A stretch of DNA of 55,674 nt from Streptomyces toyocaensis (GCF_000725125.1 NZ_JFCB01000038.1:1-55674), one strand, 5' to 3'; counted from the stretch's first letter, positions 7,580 to 19,496 are shown. Notes: generated by a model from the sequence alone, not told the origin. A program made the numbers and translations.

Positions 7580-9724
7580 ATGTCCGGTGACAGTGCCGCT
7601 TCGGCGCCCGGCCGGTCCGGGGGCCGTCCGGAGCGGCCTGTCGGCCGGGAGAGGGCGGGCTCCCGGTGGGGACGCCTGACCGAGGGCGGTCTGCTTCAGG
7701 GCGGGGTTCAGGGCAGCCCGGTGATCCGGCTGCTCATGCGCTGGGTGCGCCGGCCGCTGCTGCCCGTCATGCGGCTGTGGCGGCGCAACATCCAGCTCAA
7801 GGTCGTCGTCACGACGCTGCTGATGTCGCTGGGCGTGGTCCTGCTGCTGGGCTTCGTCGTCATCGGCCAGGTGCGCAACGGTCTGCTCGACGCCAAGGTG
7901 AAGGCGTCGCAGAGCCAGGCCACCGGCGGTTTCGCGGTGGCCAAACAGCAGGCCGAGGAGGCCGTCAGCGTCACGGGCGACGAGGGCACCGCGGCCGACG
8001 GCCATCCCTCGCGGAGTGTCATCCAGTGGATGAGCGATCTCGTGGCCTCGCTCTCCAGCGGGGGCCAGGGCGCCTTCGACGTGGTGACCCTGCCCGCGGG
8101 CGGCGACAGCGGCAGCGGACGCGGGCCGCGCGCCTCCGGTGAGGTCAACCCGACGGTCAGCGTGCCCGCGGCGCTGCGGGAGAGGATCGACACCAGCGCC
8201 GCGGCGGCCCAGAGCTACACGCGTGTCGTCTACAACGACGAGCGGGGCCCCCAGCCCGCCCTCGTCATCGGCAAGCAGGTCAACGACCCCAACGGCGAGC
8301 CGTACCAGCTGTACTACCTCTTCCCGCTCACCCAGGAGGAGAAGTCGCTGAGCCTGGTCAAGGGCACCCTGGCGACCGCCGGGCTGTTCGTCGTCGTCCT
8401 CCTCGGCGCGATCGCCTGGCTCGTCGTGCGCCAGGTCGTCACGCCCGTACGGATGGCCGCCGGGATCGCCGAGCGGCTGTCCGCCGGGCGGCTGCAGGAA
8501 CGCATGAAGGTCACCGGCGAGGACGACATCGCGCGGCTCGGCGAGGCCTTCAACAAGATGGCGCAGAACCTCCAGTTGAAGATCAACCAGCTCGAGGACC
8601 TGTCGCGGATGCAGCGCCGGTTCGTGTCGGACGTGTCCCACGAGCTGCGTACGCCGCTGACGACCGTGCGGATGGCGGCGGACATCATCCACGAGGCGCG
8701 TGAGGACTTCGACCCGGTGACCGCGCGGTCGGCCGAACTGCTCGCCGACCAGCTGGACCGGTTCGAGTCGCTGCTCGCGGACCTGCTGGAGATCAGCCGC
8801 TTCGACGCGGGCGCGGCGGCGCTGGAGGCGGAGCCGATAGACCTGCGCGTGGTCGTACGGCGGGTGGTCAGCGGGGCGGAGCCGCTCGCCGAGCGCAAGG
8901 GCACGCGGATCAGGGTCGTCGGGGACCAGCAGCCGGTCGTCGCCGAGGCCGACGCGCGGCGCGTGGAGCGTGTGCTGCGCAACCTGGTCGTCAACGCGGT
9001 GGAGCACGGCGAGGGCAAGGACGTGGTGGTCAAGCTGGCCGCGGCCGGGGGCGCGGTCGCGGTGGCCGTGCGTGACTACGGCGTCGGGCTCAAGCCCGGT
9101 GAGGCGGCCCGGGTCTTCAGCCGCTTCTGGCGGGCCGATCCGGCACGCGCGCGGACCACCGGCGGTACGGGCCTGGGGCTGTCCATCGCGCTGGAGGACG
9201 CGCGGCTGCACGGCGGCTGGCTCCAGGCCTGGGGCGAGCCGGGCGGCGGCTCGCAGTTCCGCCTGACGCTGCCGAGGACCGCGGACGAACCGCTGCGGGG
9301 ATCCCCGATACCTCTGGAGCCCAAGGACTCGCGGCGCAACCGCGGACTGGACGACGCCGGCCTGCCGCGCGGAGGCGGCGACGGCGGGAAGAGCGCCACG
9401 GTGCCGGTGCGGCAGCCGGGCACCGACGGCCCGGCCCGTGACCCGTTCGCGCTGCCGCCCACGGCCGTGACCCCCACGGCGGACCCCACCGCCCTGCCCG
9501 GCAACGGCGCGCGTGTGGTGGCACGGCCGGGAAGTACGCGCCCGGCGCCCGGAGCGCCGGGCGAGGGCGGATCGCCGCTCGGCGGGGGCGGGGAGGACGA
9601 CGCGGACGCGTGGCGGCCGTCGGAGGGCGACGGGCCGCCGGAGCGGGGCCGCGGCGCCGAAGGGCTCGGCGACGACGCGGCGCGAGGTGTGGACAGGGAC
9701 GGGGAGGCTTCGCGTGGACGGTGA
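7580..9724 (+). CDS. mtrB: Sensor histidine kinase MtrB
   Basis: A 714-residue kinase beginning one base after the mtrA stop. Transmembrane helices near 74-96 and 262-284 flank an extracytoplasmic sensor of about 165 residues; a HAMP linker follows. The HisKA domain has H354 in SDVSHELRTPL, and the ATPase domain has NLVVNAVEHGE (N box), DYGVGL and GGTGLGLSI (G boxes). The last ~140 residues are a Pro/Gly/Asp-rich, probably disordered tail. The N-terminal ~70 residues are basic and cytoplasmic. The 3' end overlaps the lpqB start, consistent with a mtrA-mtrB-lpqB operon. Confidence 0.97.
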   Translation: MSGDSAASAPGRSGGRPERPVGRERAGSRWGRLTEGGLLQGGVQGSPVIRLLMRWVRRPLLPVMRLWRRNIQLKVVVTTLLMSLGVVLLLGFVVIGQVRNGLLDAKVKASQSQATGGFAVAKQQAEEAVSVTGDEGTAADGHPSRSVIQWMSDLVASLSSGGQGAFDVVTLPAGGDSGSGRGPRASGEVNPTVSVPAALRERIDTSAAAAQSYTRVVYNDERGPQPALVIGKQVNDPNGEPYQLYYLFPLTQEEKSLSLVKGTLATAGLFVVVLLGAIAWLVVRQVVTPVRMAAGIAERLSAGRLQERMKVTGEDDIARLGEAFNKMAQNLQLKINQLEDLSRMQRRFVSDVSHELRTPLTTVRMAADIIHEAREDFDPVTARSAELLADQLDRFESLLADLLEISRFDAGAAALEAEPIDLRVVVRRVVSGAEPLAERKGTRIRVVGDQQPVVAEADARRVERVLRNLVVNAVEHGEGKDVVVKLAAAGGAVAVAVRDYGVGLKPGEAARVFSRFWRADPARARTTGGTGLGLSIALEDARLHGGWLQAWGEPGGGSQFRLTLPRTADEPLRGSPIPLEPKDSRRNRGLDDAGLPRGGGDGGKSATVPVRQPGTDGPARDPFALPPTAVTPTADPTALPGNGARVVARPGSTRPAPGAPGEGGSPLGGGGEDDADAWRPSEGDGPPERGRGAEGLGDDAARGVDRDGEASRGR

Positions 9725-11555
9725 GCGCGCTGTGCGCGGCCGGGGCAGTTCGGTGCGGACGGTGGCGTACGCCGCCGGTGGGATCGTCCTGCTGGCCGGG
9801 TGCGCCTCGATGCCCGACAGCGGGGACCTGCGGGGCGTGGAGTCCACGCCGCGGCAGGAGACCCAGGTGCGGGTGTTCGCCATGCCGCCGAGTGAGAACG
9901 CCACACCCACCCAGATCGTCCAGGGCTTCCTGGAGGCGCTGACCAGCGACGACCCCGACTACCGGACCGCGCGCCAGTACCTGACCCGGGAGGCGTCCCG
10001 GACGTGGCGGCCGGAGCAGTCCACCACCGTGCTGTCGAACGGGCCGGGCGCGCAGGCCGACCGTCCCTACCGGGAGGACACCGGCTCCCTGTCCTACACC
10101 CTGACCGGAACCAGGGTCGCCACCGTGGACGCGGAGCAGTCGTACGCGCCCGCCTCCGGGGCGTACAGCAAGGTCGTGCACCTCGCCAAGGACGAGAAGA
10201 ACGGCCAGTGGCGCATCGACGCGGTGCCGCAGGGCGTCGTGATGGGCAAGTCGGACTTCGAGCGCAACTACCTGTCCGTCAACAAGTACTACTTCGCCTC
10301 CAACAACGCGGAGACCGCCGACACGGACCTGCCGACGGCCGTCGCCGACCCCGTCTACGTGCGCCGGCACGTCGACCCCACGACCCGGATGGTGCGATCC
10401 GTCCTCGACGGGCCCACGGCCTGGCTGGACCCCGTCGTCCGGTCGAGCTTCCCCACCGGGACGGCCGTGCGCGAGGGCGCCGGCCCGCTGACGCCGGACG
10501 ACCGGGGCAGGCTGACCGTGCCGCTCAACGACAGCGCGGCCGACGTGGGCACCGGCCGCTGCGAGGAGATGGCGGCGCAACTGCTGTTCACGCTGCGCGG
10601 TCTCAGCCCGGCGGTGGAGGAGGTCGAGCTGCGGGCCGGCGGAGGGCAGCTGTGCCTGCTCGCGCAGGACGGGGCCGAGGCCGTGGCCATTCCCCGGGGC
10701 GCGCTGCACCAGCCCGACTACCTGTACTTCGTCGACGAGAAGCGCCGGCTCGTGCGGATCGCCGCGGGCAGCAGCGACACCGACCCGGACCCGGTGCCCG
10801 GGGCGCTGGGCGAGGGCGAGAAGGCGCTGCGCTCGGTGGCGGTCGCACGGGACGAGCGCGCCGCGGCCGGGGTCGCCCTCGACGGCAGGTCGCTGTTCGT
10901 CGCGTCGCTGGTGTCGGGCAGCTCCCTGGGGGAGCCCGTGCTGCGCAGCACGGGTACGACCGAGGAGGACAGGCTGACCACGCCCAGCTGGGACGCGCAG
11001 GGCGGGCTGTGGGTGGCCGACCGGAACCCCGGGAACCCGCGGCTGTACCTGCTGGAGAAGGGCGCGGGCGAGCCGCTTCAGGTGCGCACCCCCGGGCTGG
11101 ACGGCCGCGTGCGGGCGGTCCGGGTGGCCGCAGACGGCGTGCGCATCGCGCTCGTCGTGGAGAAGGGCGACCGGCGCTCCCTGCTGGTGGGCCGGATCGA
11201 ACGGAACGCGCCGGACGCCGGGGCGGGCGAGCGCCCTACGGTGACCGTGCGGGAGCCGCGCGAGACGACGCCCGAGCTGGAACAGGTCACGGCCATGTCG
11301 TGGGCCGGGGACAGCCGGCTCGTGGTGGTCGGACGCGAGCAGGGGGGTGTGGAGCAGATGAAGTACGTCGAGGTCGACGGCTCCACGCCGGACGTGCCGC
11401 CGCCCGCCGCGCTGACCGGCGTCAAGGCCGTCACCGCCTCCGAGGACGAACAGGCACCGCTGGTGGCGTACTCCGTGGACGGCATCGTGCGGCTTCCCTC
11501 GGGGGCCCAGTGGCAGAAGGTGACGGTGGGCACGGCGCCGGTCTACCCGGGGTGA
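9714..11555 (+). CDS. lpqB: MtrAB-associated lipoprotein LpqB
   Basis: A 613-residue lipoprotein starting at GTG 9714, overlapping mtrB by 11 bp. The signal peptide ends in lipobox LLAGC with lipidated C30. A GerMN-like domain is expected in the first half, followed by a beta-propeller-like C-terminal half containing repeated WDAQGGLWVADR-type and SWAGDSRLVVV-type strands. In mycobacteria LpqB interacts with the MtrB sensor and modulates MtrA phosphorylation; the operon position supports the same role here. A longer in-frame upstream extension exists but reads through mtrB and lacks a signal peptide. Confidence 0.96.
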   Translation: MDGERAVRGRGSSVRTVAYAAGGIVLLAGCASMPDSGDLRGVESTPRQETQVRVFAMPPSENATPTQIVQGFLEALTSDDPDYRTARQYLTREASRTWRPEQSTTVLSNGPGAQADRPYREDTGSLSYTLTGTRVATVDAEQSYAPASGAYSKVVHLAKDEKNGQWRIDAVPQGVVMGKSDFERNYLSVNKYYFASNNAETADTDLPTAVADPVYVRRHVDPTTRMVRSVLDGPTAWLDPVVRSSFPTGTAVREGAGPLTPDDRGRLTVPLNDSAADVGTGRCEEMAAQLLFTLRGLSPAVEEVELRAGGGQLCLLAQDGAEAVAIPRGALHQPDYLYFVDEKRRLVRIAAGSSDTDPDPVPGALGEGEKALRSVAVARDERAAAGVALDGRSLFVASLVSGSSLGEPVLRSTGTTEEDRLTTPSWDAQGGLWVADRNPGNPRLYLLEKGAGEPLQVRTPGLDGRVRAVRVAADGVRIALVVEKGDRRSLLVGRIERNAPDAGAGERPTVTVREPRETTPELEQVTAMSWAGDSRLVVVGREQGGVEQMKYVEVDGSTPDVPPPAALTGVKAVTASEDEQAPLVAYSVDGIVRLPSGAQWQKVTVGTAPVYPG

Positions 11556-11561
11556 GGCACC

Positions 11562-11585
11562 GGTCCGTCCGGGGATGAACGGACC
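11562..11585. terminator. Weak hairpin between lpqB and the ComF-like gene
   Basis: GGTCCGT and ACGGACC form a perfect 7-bp stem around a 10-nt loop just after the lpqB stop. There is no T-tract, so it could slow transcription or be a partial terminator. Confidence 0.35.
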
Positions 11586-11655
11586 CGTCCGGCCCGCTCG
11601 GGGCGGTTGTCCACAGGGGTGGCCGGGTGGGGGCGGGCGCCCGCACAGTGGGTCC

Positions 11656-12576
11656 GTGCGGAGTTGGTGGCAGGACATCGCCGATCTGGTGCTCCCGGCC
11701 GAGTGCGGCGGGTGCGGCAGGCCCCGTGCGGTGCTCTGCGCCGCGTGCCGTACGGCGCTGGGCGGAGCCGCGCCGCGCAGGGTGCGGCCGGTGCCCGAAC
11801 CGGCGGGACTGCCGCCGGTGCACGCGGCCGCCCGGTACGCGGACGAGGTGCGCGCCGCGCTGCTCGCGCACAAGGAGCGGGGCGCCCTGGCGCTCTCCCG
11901 GCCGCTCGGCGAGGCACTGGCGGCAGCGGTGCGGGCGGGGCTGGCGGACGTCTCCGGGACCGGGGCGGCGGCCGTGCCCGCCGAAGGACACGGCCCCGCC
12001 GGCGGCCACGGTGCCGGGGGCGGGCCGGTGCTGCTCGTCCCCGTGCCGTCCGCGCGGCGGGCGGTGCGTGCCCGCGGGCACGATCCCGCCCGGCGGATCG
12101 CGTACGCGGCGGCGGGTGAGCTGCGCCGGACGGGGGTACCCGCCCAAGTGCTTCCCGTCCTGAGGCAACGGCGCTTCGTGGCCGACCAGTCAGGGCTCGG
12201 CCACCGTCGGCGGATGGCCAACCTCGCGGGCGCGCTGACGGTCGCCCCGGGCTGTGACCGGCTGCTCCGCGGGGGCCGGGTCGTCCTGGTCGACGACCTG
12301 ATGACGACGGGGGCGTCGCTCACCGAGGCGGCGCGCGCGGTGCGGGCGGGGACGGGAGCCGGATCGAGTATTTCGGGTCCCGCGTCCGTGTACCCGGGTG
12401 AGACGCGGGAAAGGAGAGGGGAACAGCGGAACGGACCAGCTCAACAGAGCGCGCGTCGGCGGTCCGGCAGGCCCCCGGGAGCGGCGGCCGCGGACACCGC
12501 CGACGGGATCATCGACGTGATGTGCGCGGCTGTCGTCGCGGCGTCACCGGACGCTTGCGAAATACACCGGAACTGA
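11656..12576 (+). CDS. ComF-family phosphoribosyltransferase-like protein
   Basis: A 306-residue ComF/amidophosphoribosyltransferase-like protein. The N terminus carries a zinc-type cysteine cluster (CGGCG near residue 17, then LCAAC), and the PRTase loop is VVLVDDLMTTGAS. Start GTG 11656 gives MRSWWQDIADLVLP; a more upstream ATG at 11575 is less likely. The family ending (CAAVVAASPDACEIHRN) is separated from the PRTase loop by about 60 residues of hydrophilic sequence that most relatives lack. ComF proteins are linked to DNA uptake in competent bacteria, but in Streptomyces the role is unknown. Confidence 0.85.
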   Translation: MRSWWQDIADLVLPAECGGCGRPRAVLCAACRTALGGAAPRRVRPVPEPAGLPPVHAAARYADEVRAALLAHKERGALALSRPLGEALAAAVRAGLADVSGTGAAAVPAEGHGPAGGHGAGGGPVLLVPVPSARRAVRARGHDPARRIAYAAAGELRRTGVPAQVLPVLRQRRFVADQSGLGHRRRMANLAGALTVAPGCDRLLRGGRVVLVDDLMTTGASLTEAARAVRAGTGAGSSISGPASVYPGETRERRGEQRNGPAQQSARRRSGRPPGAAAADTADGIIDVMCAAVVAASPDACEIHRN

Positions 12577-12888
12577 CTGAGAACGAGCGTCGTTGCAGGT
12601 GATGAGCAACGCAATTCCCCTGAATGGAGGTAACGCGCGTGAGAGGGTGACGACATCCGTCCCGGCGAGATATGTTCGGTTGTGAGGGAAAGCCGCAGGC
12701 CAGACCTCGTAAATCCGATTGCCGTGCTGCGGGTTTTTGGCAATCACCCGCGCCGGTGGACTGGAGATCTCGCTCGTGGGGGAGGAGGTGGACGTCACCG
12801 AGTCCGAGGCTCCGGACGTCATTCGGAGCCTGGTGCAAAAGGGAGACACTCCGCACCGAGGCGGAGTGATCCGGGAACGGAGTTCTGC
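12577..12888 (+). promoter_or_regulatory. Leader region of hpf
   Basis: A 312-bp gap unusually rich in A/T for this window (12560-12750). It holds GATTGCC at 12717-12723 and GGCAATC at 12739-12745, a perfect 7-bp stem with a T-rich loop. A short ORF at 12602-12685 begins ATGAGCAACGC and would encode 27 residues; there is no clear ribosome site for it. A candidate GGAG site for hpf lies just before GTG 12889. The length suggests a regulated promoter or long 5' UTR; no known riboswitch was recognised. Confidence 0.45.
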
Positions 12889-13581
12889 GTGGACATCGTC
12901 GTCAAGGGCCGCAAGACCGAGGTGCCCGAGCGGTTCCGGAAGCACGTGGCCGAGAAGCTGAACCTGGAGAAGATCCAGAAGCTCGACGGCAAGGTGATCA
13001 GCCTCGACGTCGAGGTGTCCAAGGAGCCCAACCCCCGACAGGCCGACCGCAGCGACCGGGTGGAGATCACCCTGCGCTCGCGCGGTCCGGTGATCCGGGC
13101 GGAGGCGGCGGCGAGCGACCCGTACGCGGCGCTCGACCTGGCGGCGGAGAAGCTGGACGCCCGGCTGCGCAAGCAGCACGACAAGCGCTTCTCGCGGCGC
13201 GGCGCGCGCAGGATCTCGGCAGCCGAGGTCCCCGATCACGTCCCGGGCGTGGCGACACTCAACGGGAGCGGCGCGGGCTTCGTCCAGGAGGAGCGGGAAG
13301 CCGTCCCCACGAAGAAGATCGGCTCGCTGGAAGTGCAGGGTGACGGACCCCTCGTCGTCCGCGAGAAGACCCACGTGGCCGCGCCCATGACGCTCGACCA
13401 GGCGCTCTACGAGATGGAGCTGGTCGGGCACGACTTCTATCTCTTCATCGACTCCGAGACCAAGGAACCCAGCGTCGTCTACCGGCGCCATGCCTACGAC
13501 TACGGCGTGATCCACCTCAGCACCGACACGATGGTCACCGAGGCGAACTCCCCCGAGGCGGGCGGAACGCTCGGCGGCTGA
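12889..13581 (+). CDS. hpf: Ribosome hibernation promoting factor, long form
   Basis: A 230-residue long HPF. The N-terminal HPF/YfiA domain (about 1-100, starting DIVVKGRKTEVP) binds the small subunit decoding site; a linker leads to the C-terminal dimerisation domain (about 165-225, with HDFYLFIDSETKEPSVVYRRHAYDYG broken here into conserved FYLF and VYRR elements), which joins two ribosomes into 100S particles. Start GTG 12889 is supported by an upstream GGAG and by alignment to the usual family start; the in-frame extension to 12682 lacks homology. A strong hairpin follows the stop. It is expected to be induced by starvation or stress. Confidence 0.95.
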   Translation: MDIVVKGRKTEVPERFRKHVAEKLNLEKIQKLDGKVISLDVEVSKEPNPRQADRSDRVEITLRSRGPVIRAEAAASDPYAALDLAAEKLDARLRKQHDKRFSRRGARRISAAEVPDHVPGVATLNGSGAGFVQEEREAVPTKKIGSLEVQGDGPLVVREKTHVAAPMTLDQALYEMELVGHDFYLFIDSETKEPSVVYRRHAYDYGVIHLSTDTMVTEANSPEAGGTLGG

Positions 13582-13601
13582 TCTGCCGGACGACAGCACA
13601 G

Positions 13602-13642
13602 CCGGTGCCCCTGGTGCGCGTGTGCGCCCCCAGGGGCACCGG
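13602..13642 (+). terminator. Strong hairpin after hpf
   Basis: CCGGTGCCCCTGG (13602-13614) and its exact complement (13630-13642) make a 13-bp stem with a 15-nt loop, 20 bp after the hpf stop. There is no T-tract, as is usual for Streptomyces terminators. Confidence 0.75.
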
Positions 13643-13784
13643 TGTGCGCCCACTTCGCGAGCCCATCCGCACCGCGGTGTCACCCGGGCATGGAATCATG
13701 GCGGCAACGGCTCAACCGGTGGGCCGTTGCCTTGGGTTGGCGATGGCTCAGGACCACAGGCCACAGCCTTCAGGGGGAGGAACG

Positions 13785-14531
13785 ATGGCGGACAGCTTCG
13801 GACCGATGCAGCACGAGGACGCCGGCGGAGGCGTCGTCGGCATGGGCCCGGACGCGGACACTCCACGCAAGGAGCCGATCAGAGTCCTTGTGGTGGACGA
13901 CCACGCGCTGTTCCGCCGCGGACTGGAGATCGTGCTCGCCGCCGAGGAGGACATCCAGGTCGTCGGCGAGGCGGGGGACGGCGCGGAGGCCGTGGAGAAG
14001 GCGGCCGACCTGCTGCCGGACATCGTCCTGATGGACGTACGGATGCCCAGGCGGGGCGGGATCGAGGCCTGCACCTCCATCAAGGAGGTCGCCCCCAGCG
14101 CCAAGATCATCATGCTGACGATCAGCGACGAGGAAGCCGATCTCTACGACGCCATCAAGGCGGGCGCGACCGGCTACCTCCTCAAGGAGATCTCCACGGA
14201 CGAGGTGGCGACCGCCATTCGCGCGGTGGCCGACGGCCAGTCCCAGATCAGCCCGTCCATGGCGTCGAAACTGCTCACCGAGTTCAAGTCGATGATCCAG
14301 CGGACCGACGAGCGCCGGCTCGTGCCCGCGCCCCGGCTGACGGACCGTGAACTCGAAGTGCTCAAGCTGGTCGCCACCGGGATGAACAACCGCGACATCG
14401 CCAAGGAACTGTTCATCTCCGAGAACACCGTGAAGAACCACGTGCGCAACATCCTGGAGAAGCTGCAGCTGCACTCCAGGATGGAGGCGGTGGTCTACGC
14501 GATGCGGGAGAAGATCCTCGAGATCCGGTGA
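13785..14531 (+). CDS. NarL/FixJ-family response regulator (orphan)
   Basis: A 248-residue regulator with a ~30-residue N-terminal extension, a receiver domain (VVDDH 37-41, phosphoacceptor D84 in IVLMDVRMP, Lys in GYLLKEIS) and a LuxR-type helix-turn-helix (RLTDRELEVLKLVATG to HVRNILEKL, about 183-230). Start ATG 13785 follows a GGGGGAGG ribosome site. No histidine kinase gene is adjacent, so its partner is encoded elsewhere or it works unphosphorylated. The stop lies 7 bp from the stop of the convergent glycosylase gene, with no terminator between them. Confidence 0.93.
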   Translation: MADSFGPMQHEDAGGGVVGMGPDADTPRKEPIRVLVVDDHALFRRGLEIVLAAEEDIQVVGEAGDGAEAVEKAADLLPDIVLMDVRMPRRGGIEACTSIKEVAPSAKIIMLTISDEEADLYDAIKAGATGYLLKEISTDEVATAIRAVADGQSQISPSMASKLLTEFKSMIQRTDERRLVPAPRLTDRELEVLKLVATGMNNRDIAKELFISENTVKNHVRNILEKLQLHSRMEAVVYAMREKILEIR

Positions 14532-14538
14532 CGAGGGG

Positions 14539-15726
14539 TCAGGCGGTGGCCCGGGAGAGCTCCCGGACGAGGGCCTCGCGCAGCTCCGGCGCGTCGACCC
14601 GCTCGACGCGCACGTCGGTGCACTCCACCCAGCCCGCCGCCTCCACCAGGGCCTGAGCCACGGCCGGGACCGCCTTGCGGCCGTCCAGCGTGACCTGCCT
14701 GGCCACCAGCGTGCGGCCCTCGCGGGCCGGGTCGACCCGGCCGACGAGCCGGCCGCCCGCGAGGACGGGCATCGCGAAGTAGCCGTACACCCGCTTGGGC
14801 TTGGGCACGTAGGCCTCCAGGCGGTGGGTGAAGCCGAAGATCCGCTCCGTGCGCGCCCGTTCCCAGACGAGGGAGTCGAACGGGGACAGCAGCGTCGTAC
14901 GGTGCCGGCCGCGCGGGGCCGTCGCCAGGGCGGCCGGATCGGCCCAGGCCGGCTTGGACCAGCCCGCCACCGTGACCGGGACCAGCCCCGAATCCTCGAT
15001 CACCGCGTCGACCTGCTCACCCTTGAGGCGGTGGTAGTCGGCGATGTCGGCGCGCGTACCGACACCCAGGGACTGGCCGGCCAGCCGGACCAGGCGGCGC
15101 AGGCACTCGGTGTCGTCCAGCTCGTCGTGCAGCAGCTCCGCGGGGATCGCGCGCTCGGCGAGGTCGTAGACCCGCTTCCAGCCGCGGCGCTCGACGCACA
15201 CCACCTCGCCGTACATCAGCGCGCGCTCGACGGCGACCTTGGTGCCGGACCAGTCCCACCACTCGCTGGTGCGTTTGGCGCCGCCCAGCTCCGTCGCCGT
15301 GAGGGGGCCCTCCGCGCGGAGCTGCTTGATCACCTGGTCGTAGGTGCCGTCGGGCAGCTCGTGGTTCCACATCGGGCGGGCGCGGTAGGCACGGCGGCGG
15401 AAGGCGAAGTGCGGCCACTCCTCGACGGGGAGGATGCACGCCGCGTGCGACCAGTACTCGAACGCGTGCGGCGGCCGCGAGCCCTCCTTCCAGTACGCCT
15501 CCTCCACGGTCCGCCGCCCCACAGCGCCGAGACGGGCGTAGGGGATGAGCTCGTGGGAGCGGGCGAGGACGGAGATGGTGTCGAGCTGCACCGCGCCCAG
15601 GTGGCGGAGGACCCCCCGCACGCCGGAGCGGCGGTCCGGGGCACCGAGGAAGCCCTGGGCGCGCAGGGCGATGCGGCGGGCCTCGTCGGCCGAGAGTTCC
15701 GTGGTCGGGCGCGGCAGGGTCGTCAT
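14539..15726 (-). CDS. Winged-helix DNA glycosylase, HTH_42 superfamily (YcaQ/AlkX type)
   Basis: A 395-residue protein of the HTH_42 (former DUF1006) family, full length. This family contains E. coli YcaQ (AlkX) and Streptomyces AlkZ, DNA glycosylases that unhook interstrand cross-links or remove bulky adducts. The catalytic pattern is QxD or QxQ; here GAVQLDTISV gives Q47-L48-D49, the QxD form typical of YcaQ-like members rather than the AlkZ QxQ form. Other family marks are HAFEYWSHAACILP and LLSPFDSLVWERAR. It is likely a housekeeping repair enzyme, since no antibiotic cluster is nearby. Start ATG 15726. Confidence 0.88.
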   Translation of the reverse strand: MTTLPRPTTELSADEARRIALRAQGFLGAPDRRSGVRGVLRHLGAVQLDTISVLARSHELIPYARLGAVGRRTVEEAYWKEGSRPPHAFEYWSHAACILPVEEWPHFAFRRRAYRARPMWNHELPDGTYDQVIKQLRAEGPLTATELGGAKRTSEWWDWSGTKVAVERALMYGEVVCVERRGWKRVYDLAERAIPAELLHDELDDTECLRRLVRLAGQSLGVGTRADIADYHRLKGEQVDAVIEDSGLVPVTVAGWSKPAWADPAALATAPRGRHRTTLLSPFDSLVWERARTERIFGFTHRLEAYVPKPKRVYGYFAMPVLAGGRLVGRVDPAREGRTLVARQVTLDGRKAVPAVAQALVEAAGWVECTDVRVERVDAPELREALVRELSRATA

Positions 15727-15775
15727 ACGTCCGCACGATAGAGGGCGCCACTGACAACGGTGGAGGGCCCGGACG

Positions 15776-16345
15776 TCACCCCGTGCCCGGCAGGTAGGGC
15801 GCGGTGGACGGGAGTCCCAGGTCGGAGGGGAGCAGCGAGCCCACCCAGCAGTCCCGCAGTACTCCCTTGTTGTTGAGCGAGGAGCGCAGGACGCCCTCGA
15901 CGGTGAAGCCCGCGCGTTCCGCCACTGCGCGGGAGGCGGCGTTGCCCACCTCCGCGCGCCACTCCACGCGGTCGACCGACATCCGGGTGAAGGCCCAGCG
16001 GGAGGCGGCGAGGGCGGCCTCGGTGATGTAGCCGTTGCCGCGGTGCTCCTTCGCCCCCCAGAAGCCGATCTCACCCGTGCCGAGGGACCGCATGGTGATG
16101 CTGAGCATGCCGGTGAGCTCACCGGCGGGCAGGAAGACACCGAAGGTGAACATCGAACCGGTCGCCCAGCCGTCCGGAGCCATCCGCTCCGTGAAGCCGC
16201 GTGCGTGCTCGGGAAGGTACGGCGAGGGGATCGTGGTCCAGCGCTGGATCTCGGGGTCCTGGCAGGCGGCGTACACGGCGTCGGTGTCCTGCGGGCCGAC
16301 CGGGCGCAGCACGAGGCGGTCGGTGGTGAGCGTGACGGGTTCCAT
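15776..16345 (-). CDS. GNAT-family N-acetyltransferase
   Basis: A 189-residue acetyltransferase of the RimJ/RimL subgroup: TTDRLVLRPVGPQDTDAVYAA at the N terminus (shown here as LVLRP), acetyl-CoA loop HRGNGYITEA and the closing NAASRAVAERAGF motif. Start ATG 16345 aligns with the family start; 22 further in-frame codons upstream are probably not translated. It lies 49 bp upstream of the glycosylase gene on the same strand and may be cotranscribed with it. The substrate, either a protein N terminus or a small amine, cannot be told from sequence. Confidence 0.88.
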   Translation of the reverse strand: MEPVTLTTDRLVLRPVGPQDTDAVYAACQDPEIQRWTTIPSPYLPEHARGFTERMAPDGWATGSMFTFGVFLPAGELTGMLSITMRSLGTGEIGFWGAKEHRGNGYITEAALAASRWAFTRMSVDRVEWRAEVGNAASRAVAERAGFTVEGVLRSSLNNKGVLRDCWVGSLLPSDLGLPSTAPYLPGTG

Positions 16346-16623
16346 CGGCCGATTCTGCGCACGGGGCGCCCGGCGCGCCATCGCTTTCGCCCTGTGTGAG
16401 GTGATGATCACCCTTCGCGCAATTCGCCGGCTCGGGCGGCACCATCGGGGCGCCCCGGACGTTGTTCTCGTGAGGCAGCCGTGGGACGGACGGGAAGCAG
16501 CCGGCGGTCACCCCCGTGGCAGGCCTCCCGGCGTGACGGTGTCCTCGCATACGATGGCCGTTGCTCCGTCAGTGAAATGGAAACCGACCGTCCCAGGCCC
16601 GACCGGCAAGGAGACCAACCCCC
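16346..16623 (+). promoter_or_regulatory. Divergent region upstream of secA
   Basis: A 278-bp gap between the divergent GNAT gene and secA. TACGAT at 16550-16555 is a good -10 hexamer, but no convincing -35 lies 16-18 bp before it. AAGGAG before the GTG at 16624 is the secA ribosome site. The minus-strand promoter for the GNAT gene must also be here. Confidence 0.4.
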
Positions 16624-19470
<2,847 letters not shown>

Positions 19471-19476
19471 GCGGTG

Positions 19477-19496
19477 CCGCTCCGTGCGCGGAGCGG
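19477..19496 (+). terminator. Hairpin directly after secA
   Basis: CCGCTCCG and CGGAGCGG form a perfect 8-bp stem with a 4-nt loop, 7 bp after the secA stop codon. Confidence 0.6.

Noticed and set aside
12719..12961. A plus-strand frame reading EISLVGEEVDVTESEAPDV upstream of hpf.
   Set aside because: It resembles a protein locally, but it overlaps the hpf start in another frame and has no ribosome site.
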